Source of the DNA: Megaustenia siamemsis | Lineage: Eukaryota > Mollusca > Gastropoda > Stylommatophora > Ariophantidae | Direction of reading: 5' to 3' | NCBI GenBank assembly: GCA_032433765.1 | Contig: JAVIAB010000051.1 | Span: forward strand, 84,087,973-84,151,972 | Length of the DNA stretch: 64,000 bases | Shown: one piece after another, positions 45,235 to 56,324 of the stretch | How positions within the stretch are numbered: the first letter of the stretch is position 1 | Layout of the letters: the number at the start of each line of letters is the position of its first letter | Translations under genes and position numbers: made by a program | The notes under the pieces: generated by a model | The model's input: only the letters and a program-made list of their open reading frames with translations | Database searches by the model: none | What the model was told of the DNA's origin: nothing

Positions 45235-46200
45235 TACCGATAGAGAAAGATTCCCAGTTTCAAAAGATAAAAGCAGCAACAACACGCAATGTCCTTAAAT
45301 AAGGGAAAGCAGCGGGTTTATGATAACAGAACAGTTGAACTCTTACAAGTAGGAGGTGATCCTGTGGTTATCACATTAACAAACATCTGTACTCAAAATC
45401 TAGCAGACAGGAATCTGGTCAATATCATGGACACAGTCACTAATTATCCCCATTCTAAATAGGACAACCTACAACAATGTTTAAATTATCGTACCATCAC
45501 TCTTATCAGCCACCCAAGCAAGGTTGTGCTCAAAATATATCCTTAACAGACTCAATGTTCAAGCAAATGACATGACAGCTGAAGGCAGGTTTTCAAACAG
45601 GTAGAAGAACAATAGAGCACATTTTCAAGTTTGACGGATTTTGGCATGAAGCACTTTGGGCCACTTCGAATAAACACAACATCAACGAACAGATAACGAA
45701 CACTATCAAACAACTTTACAAACATTCCAACAGTGTTGCATATGCAAAATGGTACATTGGTCAGCTATGAGTCTCAGAAACAACAAGGAATTAAAGCAGG
45801 TTGTGGCTGACCGTCGAACGTGGAAAACTATGACTTCTGCACTATGCGCTATATCTGGCCCAAAAGGATAGTCAATCAATCAATCAATCAATCAATCAAT
45901 ATTGGACAACTCGTTCCCTATTTCCGTAGAGTGCGACAAGGGTACTTGCTCTTCACGACATTGTTGAACGTCTTTCTTGAAAGAATCACTACAGATGCTC
46001 TTGAAAACTATCTCAGGACAGTCAGCATTGGAGGTAGAACTAATACCAAGATACATTTTGAGGAAGATATAGATGGATTGGCAGACACAAGAGCTGGAAG
46101 AGCTCGTGGGACGCCCAGCGAGGAAAGCCGTCAAGGGCTTGCGGAATTGAGAGATCGATGCCGACAAAAAGCACATTAATGACAAACAAGACGTTATGCA
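44280..46200 (+). pseudogene. LINE H copy: endonuclease to RT palm, frameshifted
   Basis: On the plus strand the order is that of an RTE-like LINE. Endonuclease part: VTMIQAYVSDHDGSDIAII, QRDWDGKVWKDIRKW, and NDETNERRDRLFEFTNYNG. Linker: KVLKAETDTEENMHVFNSAI and ETATEFLGKRNISK. RT: ILNRLNVQANDMTAEGRFSN, FRRVRQGYLLFTTLLNVFLE and SIGGRTNTKIHFEEDIDGLA, where the catalytic FADD has become FEED. Stops and frameshifts lie throughout, with a 29-base C run at 45206-45234. A short foreign insert lies at about 45745-45900. Confidence 0.8.
45745..45900 (+). mobile_element. Nested LINE 3' end with (TCAA)n tail inside LINE H
   Basis: Encodes QGIKAGCG / KELKQVVADRRTWKTMTSAL then CAISGPKG and stop, followed by seven TCAA repeats. 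On either side the host reads GTACATTGGTCAG and AATATTGGACAAC, a likely imperfect target-site duplication around ATTGGWCA. Confidence 0.7.
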
Positions 46201-46204
46201 GCAG

Positions 46205-46610
46205 AAGAACAATACACATAGATGGAGAACATCTCTATTTCTTCTTCTTTCTTCTCTCATTTGCCTTTCAGAGTCGATGAGAGATATAATTTGCGGTCTT
46301 TTGCTCTTCTGTTCGCCTCTGCTGCTGTTATGTTTCCTAGTGCTTCTAATATTCCATCCATCAATCTTTTTTCGTGGTCGACCCTTGGGTCTGGTGTTCT
46401 CACAACGTTTGCTGAAAGGTTCGTTGTGTTGTGTTTTGATCTTTCTGCCTTGTCACGTGGCCAAACCATTTTATTTGTTGTTTCTTTATATATTCTATGG
46501 CGGGGGCTATTCCTAGCTTTTTTCTCAGTCCTCCATTTCAGATCTTATCTCTCAGACTGTTTCTTGACATTCGTCGAACACATTTCAAACATCTCTATGA
46601 GGTCAGGAAA
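46205..46610 (-). mobile_element. LINE B fragment, C-terminal end
   Basis: The minus strand encodes NKMVWPRDKAERSKHNTTNL, DHEKRLMDGILEALGNITAA and EANRRAKDRKLYLSSTLKGK, the basic tail of LINE B. The piece is a second 3' end lying just downstream of the longer B copy at 46712-47800. Confidence 0.8.
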
Positions 46611-46711
46611 TTCAAATATATGTGCTCTATTATCGCTGGCGAAGTATCATGACAAGAAGTACTGGCAGAATAGCACGAGCGAGGTGGCCATGACAAGACT
46701 CAACCATATAT

Positions 46712-47800
46712 CTTCTTCTTCTTTCCTTCCTAATTTGTCTTTTACGTCGAGAGGAGATATAATTTGTTGTCTTTTGCTCATCTATTTGCCTCTGCTGCTG
46801 TTATGTCTCCTAGTGTTTCTAATATTCCGTCAATTCATCTTTTTCGTGGTCAGAACTAGGGTCTGATGTTCTCACAATGTTTATTGAGGGCTCGTTGAGT
46901 TATGTTTTGATCTTTCTGTCTTGTCACGTGGCCAAATCACTTTATATATTGTTTATATATATATATATATATATATATTCTATAGCGGGAATTATTCCTA
47001 GATTTTTTTCTCAATTATTCATTTCTGATCTTGTCTCTCAAGCTGTTTCCGGTCATTCGTCTAATACATTTAATCTCAGTGAAGGTTATTTTTCTTATTG
47101 TTCTAGAAACTAAGGTCCAGGACTGACATTGGTAGCACAACGTTGGGATGGAGAGTGTATTGTAGTGTGCTCGTTTTGCCTCTATTGTTATTTGCTGGTT
47201 GGACAATAGTGGCGATAGCAGTCCAATGATTTGACAAACTTTGTTGCATCTCGAGTCTATTTCTGCTATTTCTGAATTGTTGTTTGCATTATAATTCCTA
47301 AGTATTTAAATTCCTCTACCTGTTTTAGTTATCTGTCGTCTATATTTATGTTGATGTTCTGTTTCTCTTTTGCGATATACAAGACTTCTGTTTTGTTGAT
47401 GTTGATTGTAATCTTGTATTTTGTGACTGTGCTGTTGAGTCTAATTAAGTGTTCTTGTAGGTCTTCTATTTTTCCATGTAATAGTGCTTGATCAACTGCA
47501 AAGAGATGTTTGTTGATCTCCTCTGTCTCCGAAATGTTGGCTAACTTGCATATATTGTCTATGTATGTAATAAACTGTAGAGGGAATATACGAAACACTG
47601 TCTTACACATGATCTAACTTCGAAGTGGTCTGTGTAGCCAGCTGCTGTTCTGACTGTGTAGTTGCTGTTGATGTAGAGACTTTTAATTAGGTTGGTTAGA
47701 TGTTGGCTTACTCCGTATGTTGTTAGTATCTCCCACAGTTGTTCTCTGTTAGATGTTGGCTTACTCCGTATGTTGTTAGTATCTCCCACAGTTGTTCTCT
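46712..47800 (-). pseudogene. LINE B copy: RT palm to 3' end, decayed
   Basis: The minus strand encodes QLWEILTTYGVSQHLTNLIK, SLYINSNYTVRTAAGYTDHF, FAVDQALLHGKIEDLQEHLI (FADD changed to FAVD), NINKTEVLYIAKEKQN, LCYQCQSWTLVSRTIRKIT and RRMTGNSLRDKIRNE, then the tail region. A (TA)n run at 46957-46977 interrupts the thumb. Stops and frame shifts make it inactive. Confidence 0.85.
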
Positions 47801-47945
47801 GTTAGATGTTGGCTTACTCCGTATGTTGTTAGTATCTCCCACAGTTGTTCTCTGTTAGATGTTGGCTTACTCCGTATGTTGTTAGTATCTCCCACAGTTG
47901 TTCTCTGTTAGATGTTGGCTTACTCCGTATGTTGTTAGTATCTCC
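47695..47945. repeat. 53-bp tandem repeat made of LINE B coding sequence, ~5 units
   Basis: Unit TTAGATGTTGGCTTACTCCG + TATGTTGTTAGTATCTCCC + ACAGTTGTTCTCTG, almost identical. On the minus strand one unit reads REQLWEILTTYGVSQHL, part of the RT of the adjoining LINE B. The array has therefore grown from the truncated 5' edge of that element. Confidence 0.9.
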
Positions 47946-47974
47946 CTTTCGCTAGTAAAAGAGCAGAAACTGAC

Positions 47975-48150
47975 ACGTCACACTATCCATAGGCCTTGTC
48001 AAAACCATTCTGCAAGGCATGGTACCAGACAAAAGAAGACAGGGAGCATACAAGAAAAGATGGGTGGATAACATCCAATAATCGACAGGAATGCCTTTTG
48101 CTACGTCACAGAGAGCTACCCTAAACCGTGACGATTGAAAGCAAAATGTG
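47975..48150 (+). mobile_element. LINE C-like 3' coding fragment
   Basis: The plus strand reads KTILQGMVPDKRRQGAYKKR, WVDNIQ, stop, STGMPFATSQRATLNRDD, matching the GKR..W..NIKxWTG..RDR layout of LINE C tails. Confidence 0.55.
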
Positions 48151-48249
48151 AACTTGTCTATGATATCTCAATTTATATTAAAAGATTTAAACATGGAAAA
48201 GAACTGCCTTATAAACATCATTTACAGAAGAAATTAAAATACTATGGCG

Positions 48250-48424
48250 CGTAGGGGCAGACCAAGAAAAATGAGGTTTTTTTACATCAAGGAGACCTTG
48301 AACTTGACAACATAAGAAGTGATATATCTGGCTAGAGGCAGAGATTCTTTCAGACGGGTTGTCGCGAATGCAACGTTCTGCAAAGGACATGCAACCTGAT
48401 GATGATGATGATGATGATGATGAT
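48250..48424 (+). mobile_element. LINE D 3' end with (GAT)n tail
   Basis: GRPRKMRFF then, across a stop, ARGRDSFRRVVANATFCKGH with AT and stop, ending in GATGATGATGATGATGAT (48400-48424). The same coding end is amplified at 22575-22872. Confidence 0.75.
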
Positions 48425-48469
48425 AGTACCCTAAAGACCATCACGGTTACGCGATAATTGATTGAATCA

Positions 48470-48720
48470 AAGCCAGTCTTGACCTATGGAAGTGAATCTT
48501 AAACAATAAAACAACAGACAAGTAATAATTGACGGCCACAGTAATATGGTTTCACAAAAAATATTCAGAGCACCATGGACAACTTAAAATAAGCACCAAC
48601 GCAACTAGTTTGGCGTGCGTTGTAGGTAGAATAACGCAATAAAAAACTGGATGTTTAAGATCAAAGGAAGGAGAACTATTGATTGAACAAGAAAGCATAA
48701 GGGAACGATGGACAGAAAAC
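48470..48720 (+). mobile_element. LINE A scrambled fragments
   Basis: Traces of the A C-terminus (LTYGSES-like, VIWFHKKYS, CAPWTT-like) are followed by GCLRSKEGELLIEQESIRER then WTEN, a segment that belongs much further 5' in LINE A. The two parts are in the wrong order, so at least two broken copies are joined. It ends exactly where LINE B (minus) begins. Confidence 0.5.
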
Positions 48721-50345
48721 ATTCTTCCTCTTTTCTCTTTTCACTGATACCTAAAAGGTGTCGTGGTTTATATCATTTGTTGTCCTTGAGCTGCTCGAAC
48801 TGTCTGAATTATTGACTTTCCTTTGTTGTTACATGTCTCTGTCACTGCATCTATCCATCTTCATTTGGGTCTTTTCCCCTTGGTCTTTTTCCATGCATTC
48901 TCGAGAAGAACACCCTTGATGGTGATTGATAAAGATTCATTCTGACCAGGTGGCCAAACCATTTAAGTTGTTGTTCTATATATTCTTGGCAGGGTTTTGT
49001 TCCTACTATTTTTCTTATGGTTTCATTTGGTATTCTATCTCTTCTTGTGTTGTTTGTTACTTTTCTCAAACATCGCATCTCACATGTATTGATCTTTCAT
49101 AAATGTGATTTAAAAAGGGTCCATGTTTGACTTTCATAGCACAAAGTTGGTATGAAAATGCTATTTATCATTTGTTGTTTAGCTGGCATAGAAATGTTTG
49201 GATGTTTTAGCAATGGTGAAAGCTGGTATGTGACAGCATTTGCTTTTTTCTATTCTCATGTCAATCTCTCTGTCTAGTTTTCCCATCTGTGAACAGTGTG
49301 CCTAAATACTTGAATTCCTCTAGTTGTTTTATTTTTTTATCTTTGATCGTAATGTTTAATGGGTGTCTTAATTTGCTTATTCTTATAGCCTCTGTTTTTG
49401 CTGTGTTAATTTTCATACTGTAGTTTGTGCAGCTTTTATCTAGATATGTTAAATGCTGTTGTAGCAGGTTTTCATCCTCTTATAGTAGGCATTGGTCATC
49501 TGCGAAGAGTAGCTCGTTGATGTTGGAGTTTTCTACTTCTATATTATTATTTGATTTTTCCTTATTGTTGGTTGCTTCCTGATTTATTTTGTCCATATAT
49601 ATGATGAAGAGGAGTGCTGAGAGGACGCATCCTTACCTGTTGTAACCTGAAACCATTCTGACAGACCTTCCGATGTTCTGACGGCACTTTGACTGTTTTT
49701 ATATAACGCCATTTTATTATCTAGTAGCTGTCCTGTTACCCGTATGTTTCTAAAGTTTGCCAAAGTTTGTTCCTGTCCACACGATCAAACGCATTTATCT
49801 GATCTATAAACACTATATTTAGGTTTCTGTCATATTCTATTGTTTTTTCACATAGTTGTCTCAATGTAAATATAGCATCAGTACAGCTTTTGCCTTTTCT
49901 GAATCCGAATTGATTATTACTTAATTGAGGTTCTATTATGTATCTTACTCTCCTCTCCAATATATTAGCAAACATTTTACCAACTTGACTCAATAGGGAT
50001 ATTCCTCTGTACATTTCACACTCCCTTTTGCTTCCTTTATTCTTCCAAAATGGGACAATGATAGCTTTTTGCCAATCGTCTGGGACTTTTCTTTCTTCCC
50101 ACGCCATATTGAATATTATCGTAAGCCAATCTATAGCTGTTTCCTTACAGGCTAGTAGCATTTCTGTTGTTATTCCATCTATACCAGCTACTTTGTTCTT
50201 TTTATTCGGCTTCAAAGCCCATTCTACTTCTGCTTTAAGTATATTCGGTTCCTGTCCATCATACTGCCTATGTTTAAACTCTGTATTTCCGTTTGTATTT
50301 CCCTGATTTAACAGTTCCTTAAAGTATTCTCTCCATCTGATTATT
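48721..50345 (-). pseudogene. LINE B copy: RT fingers, palm and 3' end
   Basis: The minus strand is open for about 200 codons: WREYFKELLNQGNTNG, NKKNKVAGIDGITTEMLLAC, VPDDWQKAIIVPFWKNKGSK, YRGISLLSQVGKMFANILER, NNQFGFRKGKSCTDAIFTLR and VFIDQINAFDRVDRNKLW (usual DxxKAFD is DQINAFD). Beyond 49736 the palm and thumb continue with stops and frameshifts. The 3' coding end (IRKIVGTKPCQEYIEQQ, WFGHLVRM, WIDAVTETCNNKGKS in another frame) closes at 48721. It holds the most N-terminal RT sequence of any B copy here and is truncated at 50345, where LINE A starts in the opposite direction. Confidence 0.85.
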
Positions 50346-52070
50346 ATCAGAACAAAAAACATCAAAGATCTTGATAATGATGAACGAACAGAAGTAAATA
50401 TTAAGGATAATGCAGAAGGACCAGAAATACTCAGTGAAGAAAGCGGAAGATGCCTTGCGCAATATGAAAGCAGGCAAAGCTCCTGGACCAGATAATATAA
50501 CTAAAGAAGAGATTGAAGCCATGGGTGATTTTGGAATAGAAATAATAACAAAAATATTGAATGATATCTACAACAGCGGATATATACCAGACGACATGCT
50601 CAAATCAATATTCATAGAAATCGGGTGCGATTGAATGCGATGATCATCGCACAATAAGCCTTATGAGTCACATGACTAAAAGATATTACTAAGAATCAAC
50701 ATGCGAAGAGTGCTAAACAAAATCAGTCCAGAAATTAGTGATGAACAGTGTGGTTTTGTTAGAGGTAAAGGAACAAGCAATGCTATATACATCATAAGAT
50801 CTTTAGTAGAAAGAGCCATAGAGGTGAAAATAGATCAATACTTATATGTTTCATAGATTATACCAAAGCATTTTACAAAGTAAAGCACAAAGAAATAATA
50901 AAAATTCTAAAAGGCATAAACGTAGACAGCAAAGATCTAAGAATAATAAAGAACATGTACTGGCAACAAAACTTACAAAAGCTTAAGAGAATGGCTTGGC
51001 AGGAGGTCAATAACAGAAATGATAAATAGCTGCCGAGATCGAAAGTTGTGGAGAGACATGATCACCTATGCAAGTAGGCTCGGTACTTGATGATGACTGG
51101 CAACAAACAGCGGCCATAAGAACTGGAAATCAAATTGTGAATGTTTCAACAAATAAAATAGGGTGTTAGACAAGGTTGTGTAATGTCACCAGATTTGTTT
51201 AATATTTATAGTGAAATTATTTTAAGGTCCATAAGGGGCATGCCTGGAATAACAATCGGAGGTCATAATATAAATAATATAAGGTATGCTGATTATACCG
51301 TATTAATCGCTAAGAGTGAAAATGAGTTACAAGAAATGTTGGACATTATAGTGAAAGAAAGCAAAAATAAAGGACTCAGCCTTAAGAGCAAAAAGACAGA
51401 AGTAATGATAACAACAAAGAAAAAAACAACACCTCAGTGCAAAATAAAGACAAGTGGAAAAATATTAAAGGACATAAATGAATTTAAATATTTGGGAACT
51501 TTGTTAACCTCAGACGGAAGATGCACAAAAGAGGTGAGATGCAGAATGGCTCAGGCAAAAGCAGCTTTCCAAAAAATGAGGAAGATACATAAATGAGGAA
51601 TCCATTTTTGACAATCGAAACAAGAAAAAGAGTTCTTAAATGTTATGTAGAACCGGTATTAACATATGGATGTGAATCATGGGCAATAGGATAACAGACA
51701 AGAAAATCACTGGAGTCTGTAGAAATGTGGTTTTACAGAAGAATGTTGAGAATACCATGGACAGCTAAGAGTAGTAATGAAAACGTTCTGAAAGTGGTCA
51801 AAGCAAAAAGAGAGCAAATTTCCAATATTAGGAAGAAATAATCATCATTTTTTGACCACGTAATGAGAAGAGAACAGCTGTAATATATTGTAAGAACTGG
51901 GAATATTGAGGGACGAAGAGATAGAGGGAAGCAAAGAGAAAAGATACCAGACAGCTTAAGAGAATGGCTTTGCAGAAGGTCAACAACGGAAATAATAAAT
52001 AACTGTCGAGATCGAAAGTTGTGGAGAGACATGATCACCTGCGCCAGCAGACCCGGTACTTGATGATGAT
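50346..52070 (+). pseudogene. LINE A copy 5: RT to 3' end with nested insertion
   Basis: Plus strand: DLDNDERTEVN, KAGKAPGPDNITKEEIEAMG, SGYIPDDMLKSIFIEI, INMRRVLNKISPEISDEQCG, FVRGKGTSNAIYIIRSLVER, then MYW; a 125-bp insert (50971-51095); then MSPDLFNIYSEIILRSIRGM, NNIRYADYTVLIAKSENELQ (YADD is YADY), FKYLGTLLTSDGRCTKEVRC, TYGCESWAIG, WFYRRMLRIPWTAK and the C-terminal WRDMITCASRPGT. It ends in TGATGATGATGA near 52070. Stops and frameshifts are few but present. Confidence 0.9.
50971..51095 (+). mobile_element. 5'-truncated LINE A insertion nested in LINE A copy 5
   Basis: A 125-bp copy of the LINE A terminus (AGCTTAAGAGAATGGCTTGG to CTCGGTACTTGATGATG) placed within the palm of another LINE A. 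It is flanked by a perfect 12-bp target-site duplication, ACTGGCAACAAA, at 50959-50970 and 51096-51107. About eight extra bases (ACTTACAA) lie at the 5' junction. Confidence 0.9.
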
Positions 52071-52119
52071 GACCAGGCTAGCATTGACGTTTCCTTATGT
52101 ATTGTTGATCATTACCATC

Positions 52120-52560
52120 ATCATCATCATCATCATCATTATCAAGAGGTACCATGCCTGTTGGAGTATGTGATCACCTCTCTCCACATCACCCATTCCT
52201 TCATGCGCGTCATAATTTCAGTCGGTGATTTTTGAATTGTCATTTGTATTTGCAAGAGTTGATGAAAACCAAGAAAAATATACTGAACAGCTTGTTAAAT
52301 ATATTTTTCTTGGTTTTCCTCTGCTCTTCTTTCCATTCATTCTACCTGTTGTTATAATATTCTCAATGCCTTCATTTTGCATGTTCAATAAATGTGCATT
52401 GTCTCATCCTTATGATTTTAAGTATATCTCTTTTTTTTCTCTCGCGTGTTTTAAACATTCTTCATCTGTAATTTTTCCCATCCATGGAATTGGTAGCATT
52501 TTTCTGAAAAAAAAACCACATCTCAGCTGCCTCTAATGTTCTTTGTGTTGTCATGTTTAT
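52120..52560 (-). mobile_element. LINE A-related 3' end, diverged
   Basis: The plus strand begins with (CAT)n at 52113-52138 then AAGAGGTACCATGCCTGTTG, the reverse of the A terminus. Further in, the minus strand reads LEAAEMWFF, KMLPIPWMGKITDEECLKHA and KYT, a subfamily in which the usual WTAKKTNEE is WMGKITDEE. Confidence 0.65.
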
Positions 52561-52659
52561 CGTTCTATGTTTATCTTTATAGTTAATTATTTTCCTTTCT
52601 TTCTGACATTTTGCACTCAAGGCCACCAAGCTACGTCACTGTACCAACGTCAAGAGAAA

Positions 52660-52960
52660 ACAATAATTTTATTTGGGAAAGTAATGAGAATATAGCTCAT
52701 AATGTAGCAATAGAATGTATTGTGCAAATGTAAAAATTGAGGGAAAAAGAGATAGATGGAAACAAAGAGAAACAATGCAAGACAGCTTTAATGAACAGTC
52801 TAAGAGGTGAAGAACATAAATGATAAGCATCTGTGGAGATAGAAATTTGTGGAGATACATGATCACCTACGCCAGCAAACATGGAATAAGCAGCTGTGGG
52901 ATATAAATTTGTGGAGATACATGATCACCTACGCCAGCAAACATGGAACTTGATGGTAAT
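52660..52960 (+). mobile_element. LINE A 3' end, last ~50 bp duplicated
   Basis: The plus strand shows KLREKEIDGNKEKQCKTALM in frame pieces, then TGTGGAGATACATGATCACC + TACGCCAGCAAACATGGAA at 52850-52885 and again at 52911-52948, ending TGATGGTAATGATGA. Confidence 0.65.
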
Positions 52961-53727
52961 GATGAACAGAAATGTGTGAGATGAAATAACCAACTACGTC
53001 AGCATGCACAATATTCGATGATGATGATGATCATGATGACGATGATGTGCAAGAAGAAACGAGTAAATTGTTATACTAAAGGGATTATTACAATACCTCA
53101 CAATTTCTACTTTTAAAAAAATCGTTTTTGAAACGCATGTAAAAAAATATGCATACAATTATCCTACAATTTTATTGAAGAGAGCGCAATTCAACACACA
53201 AAAATATCGTATGACATTGACTCAGCCTCCACTGTAAATATTAGACTCCGTTACTGTAAGGCTCAAGTAGAATGCAAACCGCAACCTCAAACGCCTGGCC
53301 TCCCAGTGTCTGACAGACCGCAATGAAACCACAAATTATCAAATAAAAATGGGAGTAACCGATCACTCTCGTATTAAAGAAATATGGTGAATTTCATTCA
53401 CTAGAAAAGTCAGCGTAGCACATCTTGGCAAGAAAAAACAGTTGGAGATTTCTCAATGAACGCCAGTACACAGGTGTGCCCCAAGGTACGAGAACTCTCA
53501 GCCTTTGTGAAGCAGTGAGCTATGATCGTGCATAATTAGCTCTCAAAGCTCGTTCTCCTACTTCGATATCATTATGGGAATATGCTTTATTGTCGGAGAA
53601 GGAAAAGAACATTTCTTATTAGGAGAGCGGTTCTAAAATTGTTGCTTAGTTGGGAGCCTTGTCACGGTCCAGTAACTAGCAAACTTAATTCGTCGTTAGC
53701 GCTAAAGAAAAAATAAAATGAAAAATG
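52961..53727. other. No gene recognised
   Basis: A short (GATGAT) run at 53018-53046 is probably another LINE A tail. The rest shows nothing. Confidence 0.4.
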
Positions 53728-55039
53728 CTGTATGATGATTAGGATAATGGTGGTGATGATGATGGTGGTGATGATGGTGGTGATGATGGTGGTGATGATG
53801 ATGATGGTGATGATGATTATGGTGAGGATAATTATGATAATATTGATAATGATGGTGGCGATGATGATGATGGTGGTGGTGATGATGATGGTGATAATGA
53901 TGATGATGATGAGGAGGATGATGATGGTGGTGATGATGATGATGGTGGTGGTGGTGATGATGATGATGGTGGTGGTGATGTTGATGATGATGATGGTGAT
54001 GATGATGATGGTGATGAGGATGATGATGGTGGTGATGATGAGGATGATGATGGTGGTGATGATGATGATGGTGGTGGTGATGATGAGGATGATGATGGTG
54101 GTGATGATGATGATCGTGATGATGATGATGATGATGATGGTGGTGATGATGAGGAGGAGGATAATGATGGTGATGATGATGATTGTGATGATGATGAGGA
54201 TGATGATAGTGATGATGATGATGTGATGACGATTATGATGGCGATGATGATGATGATGGTGGTGATGAGGTTGATGATAATGATGATGATGATGACGATG
54301 GTCGTGATGATGGTGTTGATGATGGTGGTGATAATGGTGGTGATGATGGTGATGATTATAATGGTGGTGATGATGGTGGTGATGATTGTGATGGTGGTGA
54401 TGATGGTGGTGATGATAATGGTGGTGATGATGATGATGGTGGTGATGATGATGGTGGTGGTGGTGGTGATGATGTTGGTGTTAATGATGATGATGATGGT
54501 GGTGGTGATGATGATGATGGTGGTGATGATGATGGTGGTGGTGGTGGTGATGATGTTGGTGTTAATGATGATGATGATGGTGGTGGTGATGATGATGATG
54601 GTGGTGGTGGTGGTGGTGATGATGGTGATGATGATGGTGGTGGTGGTGATGGTGGTGGTGGTGATGGTGGTGATGATGATGGTGGTGGTGATGATGATGA
54701 TGGTGGTGATGATGATGGTGGTGGTGGTGATGATGGTGGTGATGGTGGTGGTGGTGATGGTGGTGATGATGGTGGTGGTGATGGTGGTGATGATGATGGT
54801 AGTGGTGGTGGTGATGGTGGTGGTGGTGATGGTGGTGGTGGTGGTGATGGTGGTGATGATGGTGGTGGTGGTGGTGATGGTGGTGGTGGTGATGGTGGTG
54901 ATGATGGTGGTGGTGGTGGTGGTGATGGTGGTGATGATGGTGGTGGTGGTGATGGTGGTGATGATGGTGGTGGTGGTGGTGGTGGTGATGGTGGTGGTGG
55001 TGATGATGGTGGTGGTGGTGGTGATGGTGGTGGCGGTGA

Positions 55040-55073
<34 letters not shown>

Positions 55074-55730
55074 GATGGTGGTTGTGGTGATGGTGATGAT
55101 GATGATGGTGGTGGTGATGTTGATGATGGTGGTGATGATGATGATGGTGGTGATGATGATGATGATGGTGGTGATGATGATGATGGTGGTGGTGATGATG
55201 ATGATAGTGGTGGTGATCGGTACGATGTTGATAACACGATGGCTGTGAAAATGTTGATGACAATTATGATGATTGTGCTGCTGATGGTAATTGACGACGA
55301 TGACGATGGTGACAATGATGATGATAGTCGTGGTGGTGGTGGTGTGATGTTGTTCGAGATGATGATAAACAATAATGACTTGACCACGATAATCATGCTG
55401 ATGATATTGATGACAATAATGACAATGATGACTACAGTAATGATGATGATGTTGATGATGAGGAGGCGGATGATGATGTATTCTGACAATAATTATGGCG
55501 ACTATGGATGATGTTGACGATTACAGCAATGGTGATGAGGACGATAATGATGAGGAAGTTAACAGTGGTGGTGGTGATGATGACCACGATGATGATGACG
55601 ATAATGATGATGAAGATGATGATGATGAAGATAATGATGATGACCACGATGATGATGAAAAGAATGATGATGAAGATGATGATCATGACAGCGATGAGGA
55701 TGATAATTATGCTGGTGATGATGTTATGCA
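53728..55730. repeat. 2-kb GAT/GGT trinucleotide array
   Basis: Plus strand made almost wholly of GAT, GGT and GAG triplets. The centre (54600-55100) is GGT-rich and both flanks are GAT-rich. Frames in all three phases stay open as poly-Met/Val, poly-His, poly-Ser/Pro or poly-Asp, which is an artefact of composition and not a gene. The right edge (55230-55730) is more degenerate. Confidence 0.95.
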
Positions 55731-55829
55731 TTGAATCTAATATGGTTATTGAATTGGCTTTTCTTCGAGTTCTGCTGGAGAAATTGGAGCTTGTCTGTCA
55801 TAAAGATGCTGTAATACTAAGTCTTCTAT

Positions 55830-56152
55830 ATGCAATCCATTTTTGACACAAGAAAGAAGAAAACGAGTTCTTAAATGTAATGTAGAGCCAGTTCTTAACA
55901 TATGGATGTGAATCATGGTCAAAAGGACAACATACAAGAAAGTCAATGGACTCTGTAGAAATGTGGTTTTACAGAAGAATGTTGAGAATACCATGAACAG
56001 CTAAGAAGAGCAATGAAAATGTTCTGAAAGAGGTCAAAGCAAAACGAGAGCTAATTTCAAATATTAGGAAGAAACAATCATCATTTTTTGGCCATGTAAT
56101 GAGAAGAGAGACATGATCACCTACACCAGCAGGCCCGGTACTTGATGATGAA
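55830..56152 (+). mobile_element. LINE A fragment with internal deletion
   Basis: The plus strand encodes LTYGCESWS, SMDSVEMWFYRRMLRIP, AKKSNENVLKEVKAKRELIS and NIRKKQSSFFGHVMRRE. It then jumps directly to the terminal TWSPTPAGP frame (GACATGATCACCTACACC), deleting about 150 bp between GAGA microhomologies. Tail TGATGATGA at 56143-56152. Confidence 0.8.
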
Positions 56153-56324
56153 GTCTTCTATATCGTCAGACCACTCAAACACACGAACTACGGCCGTGCT
56201 TACCTTTCGATGTCAGCTGTTACTAGAGAGGTAGGCTAGGTTGGCCAGCTGTTGGTCGCTGTACCTACAGTACCGACCTCTGCTCTACTGGAAGCAATGT
56301 TTTATTATAAATGTAGTTCAGCGG

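Noticed and set aside
54223..55489. Very long open frames (up to 377 codons) over the GAT/GGT array
   Set aside because: All are homopolymer-like (Met/Val, His, Ser/Pro, Asp) in every phase and follow only from triplet composition; no flanking domain, signal peptide or splice structure.
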